DNA of 64,000 nucleotides. It comes from Ktedonobacteria bacterium brp13 (GTDB taxonomy: Bacteria; Chloroflexota; Ktedonobacteria; Ktedonobacterales; Ktedonobacteraceae). The notes beneath the pieces were generated by a model. The model ran no database searches and had not been told where the DNA came from. It worked only from the letters and a program-made list of their open reading frames with translations. Location: assembly GCA_015099395.1 (NCBI GenBank), contig AP024096.1:682001-746000 (forward strand). The letters are read 5' to 3'. A program made the position numbers and the translations under genes. This document shows positions 33,102-42,194 of the stretch, one piece after another (position 1 is the stretch's first letter; the number at the start of each line of letters is the position of its first letter).

Positions 33102-33177
33102 CTAAGATCTTATTCCGAAACCCAACGCGACTGGCGTCGCTAGTGCTCGCACACGCAGGTTTTCGGATAAGTAGTAA
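33102..33177. mobile_element. 76-bp palindromic repeat element, copy 2 (inverted)
   Basis: Reverse complement matches 23249-23324 at 73 of 76 positions. The ends CTTATTCCGAAA and TTTCGGATAAG are inverted repeats. It abuts a decayed gene fragment on its right side. Confidence 0.8.
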
Positions 33178-33490
33178 CGAGTGTGCAACACAGCGCAAGC
33201 TCAAAGGGACCTATACTTTTCTCGTGGAGCCAGATGGCGCATGGAGCATAGCCGTCTATGATAATTTTACTGGCCTGCCGAAGCATCTCGCCGGTGGTCA
33301 CATACATGCGCTACAGGGTAAGATCAAGCTAGCGGCCGTCGTGGCGGGCTCACATATCACCGTTTACGTGAACGGACAGAAGCCAGGCAGCATGAAAGAT
33401 AAAACGTATAACAGCGGTACTGTCGGTATCGCGCTGGATCAAGGTGCGATCATCACAGTCGATAGCTTCTCTCTGTACAATCCAGCATAA
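33178..33490 (+). pseudogene. C-terminal fragment of a secreted lectin-like domain
   Basis: About 100 codons open to a stop at 33490: LKGTYTFLVEPDGAWSIAVYD, then LQGKIKLAAVVAGSHITVYVNG and GTVGIALDQGAIITVDSFSLYN. The pattern (alternating beta strands, VDSFSLYN end) is that of the concanavalin-like or DUF1080-type outside domains found on membrane kinases in this group. No start codon or N-terminal half exists. The coding part begins directly after the 76-bp element. It is likely a truncated gene. Confidence 0.55.
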
Positions 33491-33550
33491 GTAGACAAAA
33501 TCAACTATACTGTAGAGAGTCGTTATTCGTCGATTAGCCTTTAGTTAGAA

Positions 33551-34789
33551 ATGAAATCCATGAGTACACCATTTAGTTTTTTGCACCACCTCACCTGTGC
33601 ACGGTGTCACGAGATCTATGAGGCCGATACGCAGGCTCACCTCTGTCAATGTGGCTCACCGCTGCTGGCAAGCTACGATCTGGAGGCCGCACGCGAGCAT
33701 TTGAGTAAAGAGATGCTGCGTGAGCGTGAACCCTCGCTCTGGCGCTATCACGAACTTCTGCCGGTACGCTCACCAGAGAACGTTGTCACTTTGGGCGAGG
33801 GCATGACGCCATTGTTGCCACTACCACGTCTGGGCGCACAACTGGATATGCCACAGCTCTATGTCAAAGACGAGGGAACGATTCCGACTGGCTCATTTAA
33901 GGCCAGGGGAGCAGCGGTAGGCGTCTCGCGCGCAAAAGAGTTGGGAGTGAAGACACTGGCAATGCCGACCAACGGCAATGCGGGCGGAGCCTGGGCAACC
34001 TATGCCGCACGCGCTGGCCTGGATACCTATATTGTGATGCCGGAAGAGGCTCCATTAATTACGCGCAACGAATGCGCGATCAGCGGAGCACACCTGTTTC
34101 TGGTGCAGGGCTTGATCAGTGACGCTGGCGCTATCGTCGGGCGCGCCGTAAAGGCTCACCAGTGGTACGATGCGTCAACCTTGAAGGAGCCCTATCGGAT
34201 CGAGGGCAAGAAGACCATGGGCTATGAGATCGCCGAGCAGTTTAACTGGCAGGTGCCCGATGTGATCCTCTATCCTACAGGCGGGGGTGTTGGCATTATC
34301 GGCATCTATAAAGCCTTGCGCGAAATGCAAGCACTGGGCTGGATCGGCGAGCGCCTACCACGCCTGGTCGCAGTGCAGGCCGAAGAATGTGCCCCTATCG
34401 TTAAAGCCTGGCAGGAGGGGAAAACAGAATCTGTCCTCTGGCCGCACTCCCGTACGATCGCCTTTGGTATTAACGTACCTAAAGCGTTAGGCGACTTCCT
34501 GGTGCTGGATGCGATTCGTGCAACTCAGGGTTGTGCGCTGGCGGTCAGCGACACAGAGCTGCTGGCGGCACAAGCACAACTGGCACAGACAGAAGGACTT
34601 TTTATCTGCCCCGAAGGAGCCGCAACACTCGTCGCAGCCAAACAGCTACGCGCATCCGGCTGGATCAAAGCCGATGAACGTGTAGTTTTATTGAATACTG
34701 GGAGCGGTATCAAATATCCCAATACAGTCCAGGTCTCCGTGCCACTGTTACAGCCGCAAGACGAGCTACCCGTCTCAATAGCCGGCTAA
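33551..34789 (+). CDS. thrC: threonine synthase
   Basis: 412 residues. PLP enzyme converting O-phosphohomoserine to threonine. A small zinc-ribbon-like N-terminus (Cys16, Cys19, Cys32, Cys34) is followed by the PLP lysine Lys117 in GSFKARGAAVG, the phosphate-binding loop PTGGGVGIIG near residue 240 and the C-terminal LLNTGSGIKYPN. Met1 or Met4 could start it. No strong ribosome site is visible. It stands alone, with no hom or thrB nearby, and ends at a strong terminator. Confidence 0.92.
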   Translation: MKSMSTPFSFLHHLTCARCHEIYEADTQAHLCQCGSPLLASYDLEAAREHLSKEMLREREPSLWRYHELLPVRSPENVVTLGEGMTPLLPLPRLGAQLDMPQLYVKDEGTIPTGSFKARGAAVGVSRAKELGVKTLAMPTNGNAGGAWATYAARAGLDTYIVMPEEAPLITRNECAISGAHLFLVQGLISDAGAIVGRAVKAHQWYDASTLKEPYRIEGKKTMGYEIAEQFNWQVPDVILYPTGGGVGIIGIYKALREMQALGWIGERLPRLVAVQAEECAPIVKAWQEGKTESVLWPHSRTIAFGINVPKALGDFLVLDAIRATQGCALAVSDTELLAAQAQLAQTEGLFICPEGAATLVAAKQLRASGWIKADERVVLLNTGSGIKYPNTVQVSVPLLQPQDELPVSIAG

Positions 34790-34849
34790 GCGCTCCGCTA
34801 CAGGAGCACGCAGGCCAGGCAATGTAGTAGACCGATAGCTATACAAAAA

Positions 34850-34879
34850 CCAGTAGCGGGAAGGTGTTTCCGCTACTGG
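34850..34879. terminator. bidirectional terminator
   Basis: 10-bp perfect arms CCAGTAGCGG / CCGCTACTGG with 10-nt loop, preceded by AAAAA. It lies between the convergent threonine synthase and RNA ligase genes. Confidence 0.7.
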
Positions 34880-34935
34880 CCTGCCACACATTGCACCATT
34901 GAGACGCGCTACACTCAGGTCTGCGCAATAAGCTC

Positions 34936-35721
34936 TTAAAACAATTCAACCCCTGAACGCAGGCCATTTGGCACCAGTGGACGATCCAGCCAATGGTCGC
35001 CGGAGTCGCTTATCGTCTGCAGGAAACCGCCACGTACATACTTATAGCGTTTCTTGACGACACCTTTATCTTCCACCTTGATATAGAGCCCCTCCATAAT
35101 AGGGCTAGGATCGGTCCCCTTCAACGCTTGCTCGGGGTCCAGTGCACGTTCGACACAGGCAGCGCGTAGATGACTGAGATGATCATCATTAATAAATTGC
35201 GAATGCTCAAGCAGACCAGTCAGTTCTTTAAGCTTTTTTATTTTCCCCTCATACAGCACCTTCACCGAAGCCACAAAAGGGAGATGTAGCAAGAAATGCT
35301 GGCGACGCGTAGTACTCAGGAATGTCTCGTTCGTCTTATCGAAGATATCAAACTCCATGAAGTAATGCGGAAGATCTGTATAATACACGGTATGCTTGGC
35401 GTACAGCCACTCGCCATACATAAGATAGCGATCACCCAACGCATCTCTTAGATTGGACTGATACGTATTGACCCAGGTCTTGAAGAGGTGAAACTGGCGC
35501 TCGCGTGGTCCACCAACAAGATAATGGCCGCGACTTTGCAGCAGCAAAGTACCATCTTTAGCAAAACTTATAGCACAGTTTGCGCCATCCATCTTCTCCT
35601 CAACCACGAGGTGACGACCAAGCAGATCATGTAACGGCACGACACTCAGATCTTCATCGCCATTCTGGATACCCGATCCTTCTATATGCGGAGTACGTGG
35701 GTACTTATAGATATCTTTCAT
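34936..35721 (-). CDS. RNA ligase-family protein (adenylyltransferase fold)
   Basis: 261 residues from the ATG at 35721, which has AAGGAG 5 nt upstream. A longer frame to 35799 is unsupported. Motif I EEKMDGANCAI has the adenylated Lys43 (KxDG). Later motifs: LMYGEWLYAKHTVYY (motif III region), YFMEFDIFD (IIIa), MEGLYIKVED (motif IV) and KKRYKYVR (motif V). It joins or repairs RNA ends through an adenylated intermediate. No partner phosphatase, kinase or RtcB-type gene is close by, so its substrate is unknown. Confidence 0.85.
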   Translation of the reverse strand: MKDIYKYPRTPHIEGSGIQNGDEDLSVVPLHDLLGRHLVVEEKMDGANCAISFAKDGTLLLQSRGHYLVGGPRERQFHLFKTWVNTYQSNLRDALGDRYLMYGEWLYAKHTVYYTDLPHYFMEFDIFDKTNETFLSTTRRQHFLLHLPFVASVKVLYEGKIKKLKELTGLLEHSQFINDDHLSHLRAACVERALDPEQALKGTDPSPIMEGLYIKVEDKGVVKKRYKYVRGGFLQTISDSGDHWLDRPLVPNGLRSGVELF

Positions 35722-35996
35722 ATGGCTCCTTCCTTGCCAGAAAACGCTGCCGTAGACGCAAACTGACAGATAACAGGTCTCCTGCGAGCATATCAACATT
35801 GAACTGGCCCAACAATACCATGTATTATAGCATCTTTACTATAAGCGGATATCACTTCATTTCTCTTTTCTGCTACACATTTCTACTTTTTGCACTTCTG
35901 TACAAAAAGCCTTTGCTTAGCACACAGTCCTGTTGTATGACATAGCGTTGCGCGTACGATTTTATCACTGGCATCGCTGTATAAGGATATCCTGGC

Positions 35997-36782
35997 TTAT
36001 CCGAGATGGAGACCTGGTAGCAACGAAGGAATAGCCCAGGCAAGTAAGCTAAGGAAGATCAGGCCGCTAGCAACAAGATAGCTGAGTGTCTGGCCATGTT
36101 GCCAGACTTTTTCGCAAAAGATGACGAGCGTAATGACAATCATCCAGAACAGACTCATCAGGCCGAAGGGGATAAGGATAAGCATGAAGCCACCACAAGC
36201 ACCCAGGCAATAAAGGCCATGGAGAACGCCACTGCGCAGGTCATGAACTGGACTGTACTTATGGTAGTCCGGCGCCTTGTGCATATGCGCATGTGTTGTC
36301 AGCTTTGGATTGCAACAGGCCAGGCAGTAGGCAGCCAGAGGTGTGAATTGATAGAGACCGGCGCATAACAAGAGAGCCATGCCGAAATAGATGGCGTTTT
36401 GCGGTGCGGCATAAGCGAGGTAGGCACTCAATTGAGCAAGCCAGAAGACAGGTAGACCAAAGAGCAGCCAGATGCAGAGATAACCACTGAGGATCAGAGC
36501 AATCCGTACAGATATAAAAGAGCGCGGCGTCTGCTGCCCCGCCACGTTTAGATGAAAAGAGAGTGTAGGCGCAAATGCCGGTAGCATCATAGCGACCATC
36601 ATCACCGCCCAGAAGAGCAGAAATGCTCCCAGGCGCATCCCCATGGTGCCCGGTATCAATGGCATCTGTACAGATTGTTGTACAGTCGGTATCCAGGCAA
36701 GCAGTGCAAGACTACAGAGAACAATCCATACAAGTCGATTTCGTGACGTTCCATTCGCTGCCGACTCGATTGAACAGGTCAT
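35997..36782 (-). CDS. DUF2182 integral membrane protein
   Basis: 261 residues with about six or seven hydrophobic segments. The family signature AVMMVAMMLPAFAP (about 58-72) is clear, and a His-rich loop (HAHMHKAPDYHKYSP, about 170-185) and the segment LYCLGACGGFMLIL follow. DUF2182 proteins are described as predicted metal-binding membrane proteins of unknown role. The His- and Cys-containing loops agree with that. Monocistronic. Confidence 0.85.
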   Translation of the reverse strand: MTCSIESAANGTSRNRLVWIVLCSLALLAWIPTVQQSVQMPLIPGTMGMRLGAFLLFWAVMMVAMMLPAFAPTLSFHLNVAGQQTPRSFISVRIALILSGYLCIWLLFGLPVFWLAQLSAYLAYAAPQNAIYFGMALLLCAGLYQFTPLAAYCLACCNPKLTTHAHMHKAPDYHKYSPVHDLRSGVLHGLYCLGACGGFMLILIPFGLMSLFWMIVITLVIFCEKVWQHGQTLSYLVASGLIFLSLLAWAIPSLLPGLHLG

Positions 36783-37118
36783 AGAGATGCACCTCTCTGC
36801 GCTAGCACATGATAAAGAGGAAATGCTATATTTTTACTGTACCAGCAATAAGCATACGCAATTCATGGGCAAAAATCAATAGTAGTATCTAAAACCATGA
36901 GAGCCACCCTCCATTCCAGAACGAGTCGCTGAAAACAGGCAAGACAAACCACGTATATATTGGTGACTTATAAAATAGCCTCTGATAATGTGGTCTACTT
37001 CACTGCAAAATAGAGATATTCATGTTACACTTCTGGTATTCAATGCAGAGAACGCAAAGCATTGAAGCAGTTCATAACACTTATGAACCCTATGCATGAA
37101 GAGATGGCAAGAAATGCT

Positions 37119-38351
37119 ATGAAACACACAAAACGCCTCTCCTGGCTCAGTGGAATAACGTTGGTCATGCTAGCTTTGTTCATCAACGCCTGTTCGACAA
37201 CGGCAAGTAATGCCAATGCCACAAGCACTGCTCAGGGAACAACTGCTACTACCGGACAGCAACAGCAGACATCTGCAACCTCAACGACATCGAATACAAC
37301 CAGCCACGTAACAGTCCTGCCAACGCTCCCCTTTACGCAGATCCGTATGACCGATGCCACGCATGGTTGGGCATTGGATAATGATAATGTGCTGAAGACT
37401 TCCGATGGCGGCAAAACATGGGTCGCATTGACGCCTAATGGCGCGGTAATCTCACCGGGCACCCATGCCGATTTCATGAATGCACTGTACGCATGGTTTA
37501 CGATGCCAAATGGCAACGCCAATACAATGACACTTTTCTACACAACGACCGGCGGTGCTACCTGGAATAGCAGCATTATTCATGAAGCCGCACCGGACGG
37601 TGGATGGTTGACCTTTGTCTCCAACAAAACAGGCTGGCTCGAAGTCGCACCAAGCGGTTCAGGTGCAGGCAGTGAGGGTGTCAACATTCTCCGCACCGAC
37701 AATGGTGGCGCAACCTGGGAAAAGATCTCTAGTTCTGGTCAGGGACAAAATTCACTACCAACTGGTGGCATTAAATCCGGACTCTCATTCGTCAATACTG
37801 CTACAGGTTGGGCAACTGGTGAAGATGCCTCAAATACCCCGTGGCTCTATATGACCCATGACGGTGGCACAACATGGTATAAGGAGTCCATCTCCGGCTT
37901 GAATAGTAATGCCAATACAGGCTATCAGACATTGCCACCAGTGTTCATTAGCAACGATGGCTTCCTGCCCCTGCTGGCTACCGGCCAGTCTCCCCATACC
38001 ATCCTGGCACACTCGACCAACGATGGCGCGACCTGGACAGTAAGCGGACAGGAATCTGCTGCATTCCAGTCAAGCAATCTCTATGTGGTAAACACCCAGA
38101 CAGCCTGGGCGACGGATCAAAATTCAGGTGATGTCTATCAGACAACCAATAGCGGCGCGACCTGGCAGAAGGTCGCCAGCAATACGGGTATCTATGGCCC
38201 ATTAAGTTTTATCAATTCCACTACAGGCTTTGGCTTAGGACAAGCTGATCAGACCGTACTCAAACGCACGAACGATGGTGGCAAGACCTGGCAGACCATC
38301 GCATATCAGATCCGTCAGGAACCCTGTCCCCTAAACGGGACGGGCTTGTAG
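37119..38351 (+). CDS. Ycf48/BNR-repeat lipoprotein
   Basis: About 410 residues from the ATG at 37119 (an upstream in-frame ATG at 37062 is weaker). A signal peptide ends in the lipobox LFINAC, so it is a membrane lipoprotein exposed outside. A Thr/Ala/Ser-rich spacer is followed by at least five BNR/Ycf48-type blades marked by DGGKTW, DNGGATW, DGGTTW, NDGATW and NSGATW. These form a beta-propeller. The last blade is cut short after TWQTIAYQI and the frame ends RQEPCPLNGTGL, which does not look like propeller sequence, so the 3' end may have been replaced by the hairpin-rich insertion that follows. Confidence 0.75.
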   Translation: MKHTKRLSWLSGITLVMLALFINACSTTASNANATSTAQGTTATTGQQQQTSATSTTSNTTSHVTVLPTLPFTQIRMTDATHGWALDNDNVLKTSDGGKTWVALTPNGAVISPGTHADFMNALYAWFTMPNGNANTMTLFYTTTGGATWNSSIIHEAAPDGGWLTFVSNKTGWLEVAPSGSGAGSEGVNILRTDNGGATWEKISSSGQGQNSLPTGGIKSGLSFVNTATGWATGEDASNTPWLYMTHDGGTTWYKESISGLNSNANTGYQTLPPVFISNDGFLPLLATGQSPHTILAHSTNDGATWTVSGQESAAFQSSNLYVVNTQTAWATDQNSGDVYQTTNSGATWQKVASNTGIYGPLSFINSTTGFGLGQADQTVLKRTNDGGKTWQTIAYQIRQEPCPLNGTGL

Positions 38352-38690
38352 AGATGGGGTGGTTTCTGCCCGTCTTCTCTGCGAGCTTACCTGACCAGTC
38401 CCAGCCAGGACTGTTCCTTGCATGCCCCTTGGGGCGGGAAACGGTTATCGGGCTACGATAGCGGCAATGTTCAAGAACGTACCAATGCGTGCATGCCAGC
38501 GCATTGCTCTATAACTTCTGAGTTAACCAGGTCTACGAGGGTTAAGCCAGTGCTCAGGAGACGTGCAGACCGCTATCATCGACGAGGCACACATTACTTT
38601 GTGCGGAAAAGGGGGCCAGCCATCTCTGGCATTGAAGGACAGACCGCACTTCTGTTCTTCCCCCGCAAGGGGACGGCTTGAAACATTGTG
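38318..38690. other. hairpin-rich non-coding segment, possible transposon relic or structured RNA
   Basis: Contains several strong short hairpins: CCTGTCCC/GGGACGGG at about 38322-38344, CAGTCC/GGACTG at about 38396, CCCC/GGGG at about 38424, GCCAG/CTGGC at about 38619-38635 and CCCCC/GGGG at about 38659-38672. Its outer hairpins are alike (GGGACGGGCTTGTAG and GGGGACGGCTTGAAAC). The RQE-P peptide at the 5' side recalls the C-terminal end of TnpB proteins of IS200/IS605 elements. No transposase gene is present. The identity is uncertain. Confidence 0.35.
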
Positions 38691-38797
38691 CGTCTGCGGA
38701 CGCCTTTCTTTCCTCCCATAGCCTGAAGGCGTATGGGTCCCCAGAAAGGATTTCTTATGGTTAGAAACGACCCATTCAACCTGTAGCTATAAAATAC

Positions 38798-38831
38798 AAG
38801 GACGGCTCCATAAGATAGTGGAGCCGTCCTT
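38798..38831. terminator. strong terminator
   Basis: 13-bp perfect arms AAGGACGGCTCCA / TGGAGCCGTCCTT with an 8-nt loop, ending in TTT on the plus strand. Probably the 3' end of the lipoprotein transcript, which would then run through the hairpin-rich segment. Confidence 0.75.
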
Positions 38832-38981
38832 TGCAGTAATTGGTTTTGAAGATCTCGCACTGCGCTGGCCTCCGGTAAGCAACAACAAAATGCGTGCCTA
38901 TAGCGTTACATTTTCCTATGGGATATAGTAACTTAAAGACATTTTTCTTTGTATATTGTCAGATAAAGGAAATCGACATCG

Positions 38982-41498
38982 ATGAATGAAGCAACAATTG
39001 AAGAACTCATCCAAAGTATGACCCCCGAAGAGAAGGTCTCAATGCTGGATGGTATGGATAACTGGCATACACAACCAATTGAGTGCCTGGGTATTCCGAG
39101 TTTGAAGGTCTCCGATGGACCCAATGGTGCACGTGGAAATGGCGACGTCCCCTACGCCACACGCGCAAACTGTTTTCCAGCCGGCATCGCACTCGCCGCA
39201 ACATGGGATACCGCATTAGTAGAGCGAGTCGGTATCGCCCTGGCACAGGACACAAAGTCGAAAAGTGCGCATGTGCTACTTGCGCCGACCGTTAATATTC
39301 ATCGCTCGACACTCAATGGACGCAACTTCGAGAGCTACTCCGAAGATCCTTATCTGAGCGCCAGATTGGCCGTCGCCTATATTAATGGCGTGCAGAGTCA
39401 GGGCGTAGGAACCTCGGTCAAACACTTTGTGTGTAATGACTCAGAGTTCGAGCGCTTCACCATGAATTCAGAGGTGAGCGAACGAGCACTACGCGAGATC
39501 TACCTGCCAGCCTTTGATGCGGCTATCCGTGAGGCCAAGAGCTGGACCATCATGGCTGCCTATAATCTGGTGAACGGCATCGCAGCCAGCGAGCATCCTT
39601 ATTTACTTACTGAGATTCTGCGCGATGAGTGGAATTACGACGGTGTCGTGGTCTCAGACTGGTTTGCTTCGGTCAAGAGCACTGCACCTTCCCTCAATGC
39701 AGGCCTGGATCTTGAGATGCCAGGACCCGGTGCATGGCGCGGAGAGAAGCTGCTACAGGCATTCCATAATGGCGAGGTCAGCGAAGAGACTCTGGATAGA
39801 AGCGTGCGTCGCCTGCTCCATCTTATCAATAAAGCCGGGCTATTTGAGCAGCCTGGCGATGATTCCGAGTTCTACAACGACAGCCCGGAGGTATACGCGC
39901 TCATTCGCGAGGCAGCAGCGGATGGTTTTGTCTTGCTCAAAAATGAGCAAGAGACATTGCCACTCCAGCAGGAGCAGCTGAGTAAGATTGCGGTGATCGG
40001 TCCTAACGCACGTGACGCACGTATCATGGCTGGCGGTAGCGCACGTGTCAACATCGATTATGCGGTCTCTCCGCTTGAGGGCATCGTCAACGCAGTCGGC
40101 AGTAAGGCCGAGGTCAACTTCGAGTATGGCTGCCTCAATTATAAAGTACTACCACTATGCGATACGAGTCAGCTGCAAGCAGGCACGGAGAGAACGGAAC
40201 AAGGCTTTGAGGTAAGCTACTTCAATAATCTTGAACTGGCGGGCGAACCGATTGTAAGCCAGATCAAATATACCCCCGACCTCCACTGGTATCCATATGA
40301 GCACTCGCTACCGGCAGGTCTTGACGTCAATACCTTCTCCATTCGTGCCACCGCTCGCCTGACACCAACAACATCAGGCAACTATGATTTCGGTCTGGGA
40401 AGCAATAGTCAGAGCCGCCTCTATATCGATGGAGCATTATTCATCGACAACTGGCAAGCACAAAAACCTAGCGAACTGCCTGAGATCAAACTCGACCTCG
40501 ATCTTAGTTTTGGCTTTACAGAGCATATCAAGCCCTTCGAGCTACAGGCTGGTCGTACGTATACTATCACCATTGAATACAGCGCAAGCAGTGCGGTTGT
40601 GTATAACCGCGTGCGTCTGGGCATCATGCCACACGTTCCGGCCGACACCTTTGAGCGTGCACTTCAGCTAGCCAGAACATCTGACATCGCCATAGTATGC
40701 GCCGGCTTGAGCGACGAGTGGGAGAGTGAGGGCTTTGATCGCCCTACTATGGATCTACCAGCCGAGCAAGTAGAACTGATCCAGCGGGTAGCAGCGGCCA
40801 ATCCGCGTACAATAGTCGTCCTGAATACCGGCGCACCGATCTCGATGCCCTGGCTCGATCAGGTAGCAGCAGTCATTCAGTCCTGGTATCCTGGTCAGGA
40901 ATGTGGTAACGCCGTTGCCGACGTACTCTTTGGCAAGGTAACCCCTTCGGGCAAGTTACCACAGACCTTCCCTGTACGCCTGGAAGATAACCCTGCCTAC
41001 ATCAACTATCCTGGCGAGAATGGCAAGGTCACATATGGCGAAGGGATCTTTGTCGGCTACCGTTACTATGACAAGAAAAAGATTGCCCCACTCTTCCCTT
41101 TCGGCTTTGGCCTCTCCTATACCACCTTCGCTTACGGTCCAGTCACCCTGAGTGCAGAACAGATCGCAGGTGATGAGGCACTTACAGTGAGCGTTGATGT
41201 CAAGAATACAGGAAACTACAAGGGCAAAGAGACCGTTCAGCTCTATATACATGACCGCAAAGCACGCCTGGTAAGACCTGAGAAAGAGCTCAAGGGCTTT
41301 ACAAAGGTTGAACTGGCACCAGGAGAAAGCAAAACGGTCACGCTAACCTTGCAGCGAGAGGCGTTGGGCTACTTCGATGATAGCGTGCATAGTTGGATCG
41401 CCGAACCAGGCGAGTTTGAAGTGCTCATCGGCTCGTCCTCACAGGACATTCGCGGCACCGCAACATTCACATTAACCACAGAGGCGCGCTGGCTCTAA
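38982..41498 (+). CDS. glycoside hydrolase family 3 beta-glucosidase with PA14 insert
   Basis: 838 residues. Domains: GH3 N-terminal barrel (1-300) with the catalytic Asp226 in GVVVSDWFAS and the KHF-x(5)-E region (VKHFVCNDSEFER); GH3 C-terminal sandwich starting at about 315; PA14 domain (about 405-540, TPTTSGNYDFGLGSNSQSR) that binds sugars; remaining C-domain with GLSDEWESEGFDR; fibronectin III-like tail (710-835, VDVKNTGNYKGKETVQLYI). No signal peptide, so it probably cleaves imported oligosaccharides. The layout matches bacterial and fungal beta-glucosidases. Followed by a strong terminator. Confidence 0.93.
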   Translation: MNEATIEELIQSMTPEEKVSMLDGMDNWHTQPIECLGIPSLKVSDGPNGARGNGDVPYATRANCFPAGIALAATWDTALVERVGIALAQDTKSKSAHVLLAPTVNIHRSTLNGRNFESYSEDPYLSARLAVAYINGVQSQGVGTSVKHFVCNDSEFERFTMNSEVSERALREIYLPAFDAAIREAKSWTIMAAYNLVNGIAASEHPYLLTEILRDEWNYDGVVVSDWFASVKSTAPSLNAGLDLEMPGPGAWRGEKLLQAFHNGEVSEETLDRSVRRLLHLINKAGLFEQPGDDSEFYNDSPEVYALIREAAADGFVLLKNEQETLPLQQEQLSKIAVIGPNARDARIMAGGSARVNIDYAVSPLEGIVNAVGSKAEVNFEYGCLNYKVLPLCDTSQLQAGTERTEQGFEVSYFNNLELAGEPIVSQIKYTPDLHWYPYEHSLPAGLDVNTFSIRATARLTPTTSGNYDFGLGSNSQSRLYIDGALFIDNWQAQKPSELPEIKLDLDLSFGFTEHIKPFELQAGRTYTITIEYSASSAVVYNRVRLGIMPHVPADTFERALQLARTSDIAIVCAGLSDEWESEGFDRPTMDLPAEQVELIQRVAAANPRTIVVLNTGAPISMPWLDQVAAVIQSWYPGQECGNAVADVLFGKVTPSGKLPQTFPVRLEDNPAYINYPGENGKVTYGEGIFVGYRYYDKKKIAPLFPFGFGLSYTTFAYGPVTLSAEQIAGDEALTVSVDVKNTGNYKGKETVQLYIHDRKARLVRPEKELKGFTKVELAPGESKTVTLTLQREALGYFDDSVHSWIAEPGEFEVLIGSSSQDIRGTATFTLTTEARWL

Positions 41499-41530
41499 GC
41501 TAAGACGCTCACGTACACCAACTACGTACA

Positions 41531-41553
41531 CGTATACGTATACGTATACGTAA
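41531..41553. repeat. short CGTATA microsatellite
   Basis: Alternating CGTATA units, self-complementary, in the 75 bp between the glucosidase stop and its terminator. Confidence 0.6.
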
Positions 41554-41572
41554 CATAGAACCTGCTACATAT

Positions 41573-41616
41573 AAGTGACAACAGAATGCTTTATGTTCCG
41601 CATTCTGTTGTCACTT
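41573..41616. terminator. terminator of the glucosidase gene
   Basis: 17-bp perfect arms (AAGTGACAACAGAATGC and complement) with a 10-nt loop. Confidence 0.8.
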
Positions 41617-41761
41617 ACTTTTATGAGCACGGACAAGCTACGGCAATGAGTCTTGCCGTAGAGCAGCACTCACTGGTAAAGTTTTTTTATGTGAGCACAC
41701 ATTTCCTGCATAGTGAAGAGTATCTCCAATGTAGTAAAAGATCACTATCGCTTGTGGAGAC

Positions 41762-41970
41762 GCTAAAACCCCTGTCTCCCTATTTGATGGGAGATGTCGC
41801 CACAGCGACGGGGGTGAGTAGATTCTCGAACTACGCTATTAACCTCGATTATACACTATCTATCACTCTTATCTTCATAGTTGGTAATCGATGATTACAG
41901 GGCATTGCTAGCATTCTACTCCCCTCTGCCGCTAAAGCGGCTTTCCCCCCTCAAAGAGGGAGGCTTTAGC
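41762..41970. mobile_element. miniature palindromic element, copy D
   Basis: Same family as copies at 4.5-8.5 kb: starts GCTAAAACCCCTG, ends GAGGGAGGCTTTAGC, with the same central hairpin sequence (CTATCACTCTTATC loop) but one arm mutated (ATAGTTGGTAATCGATG). The right flank ACATTACCTATTTTGAAGAGCA is shared with copy B and continues to CTTTTTCCAATTTCACC, the empty site of the 182-bp MITE. Lies 37 kb from the other copies. Confidence 0.85.
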
Positions 41971-42194
41971 AACATTACCTATTTTGAAGAGCATTAGTCG
42001 TTTTCTTTTTCCAATTTCACCAGTGAATGTGTCTCTACCCAGTCTTGCCGTACAACCTTTTTTAAGGTATTTGTATGGTGAAGGCAGAAAATTTTCAGGT
42101 GGTATTGTTGCAAAGACGTTATGCTCTATTCAGGTATGCTCTCAACCTTACCAGGAATCATAGGAGAGCAACCCACGCAAGAAGGAGCAATGAG

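Noticed and set aside
38648..38682. CRISPR-repeat-like sequence (CCCCGCAAGGGGACGGCTTGAAAC)
   Set aside because: It resembles repeats of some type I/III systems but occurs once. The two loosely similar hairpins upstream are irregularly spaced and there are no cas genes.
42075..42194. N-terminal extension of the CtaG-like protein
   Set aside because: The frame is open, but AAGGAG at 42182-42187 points to the ATG at 42195, and the extension lacks family similarity.
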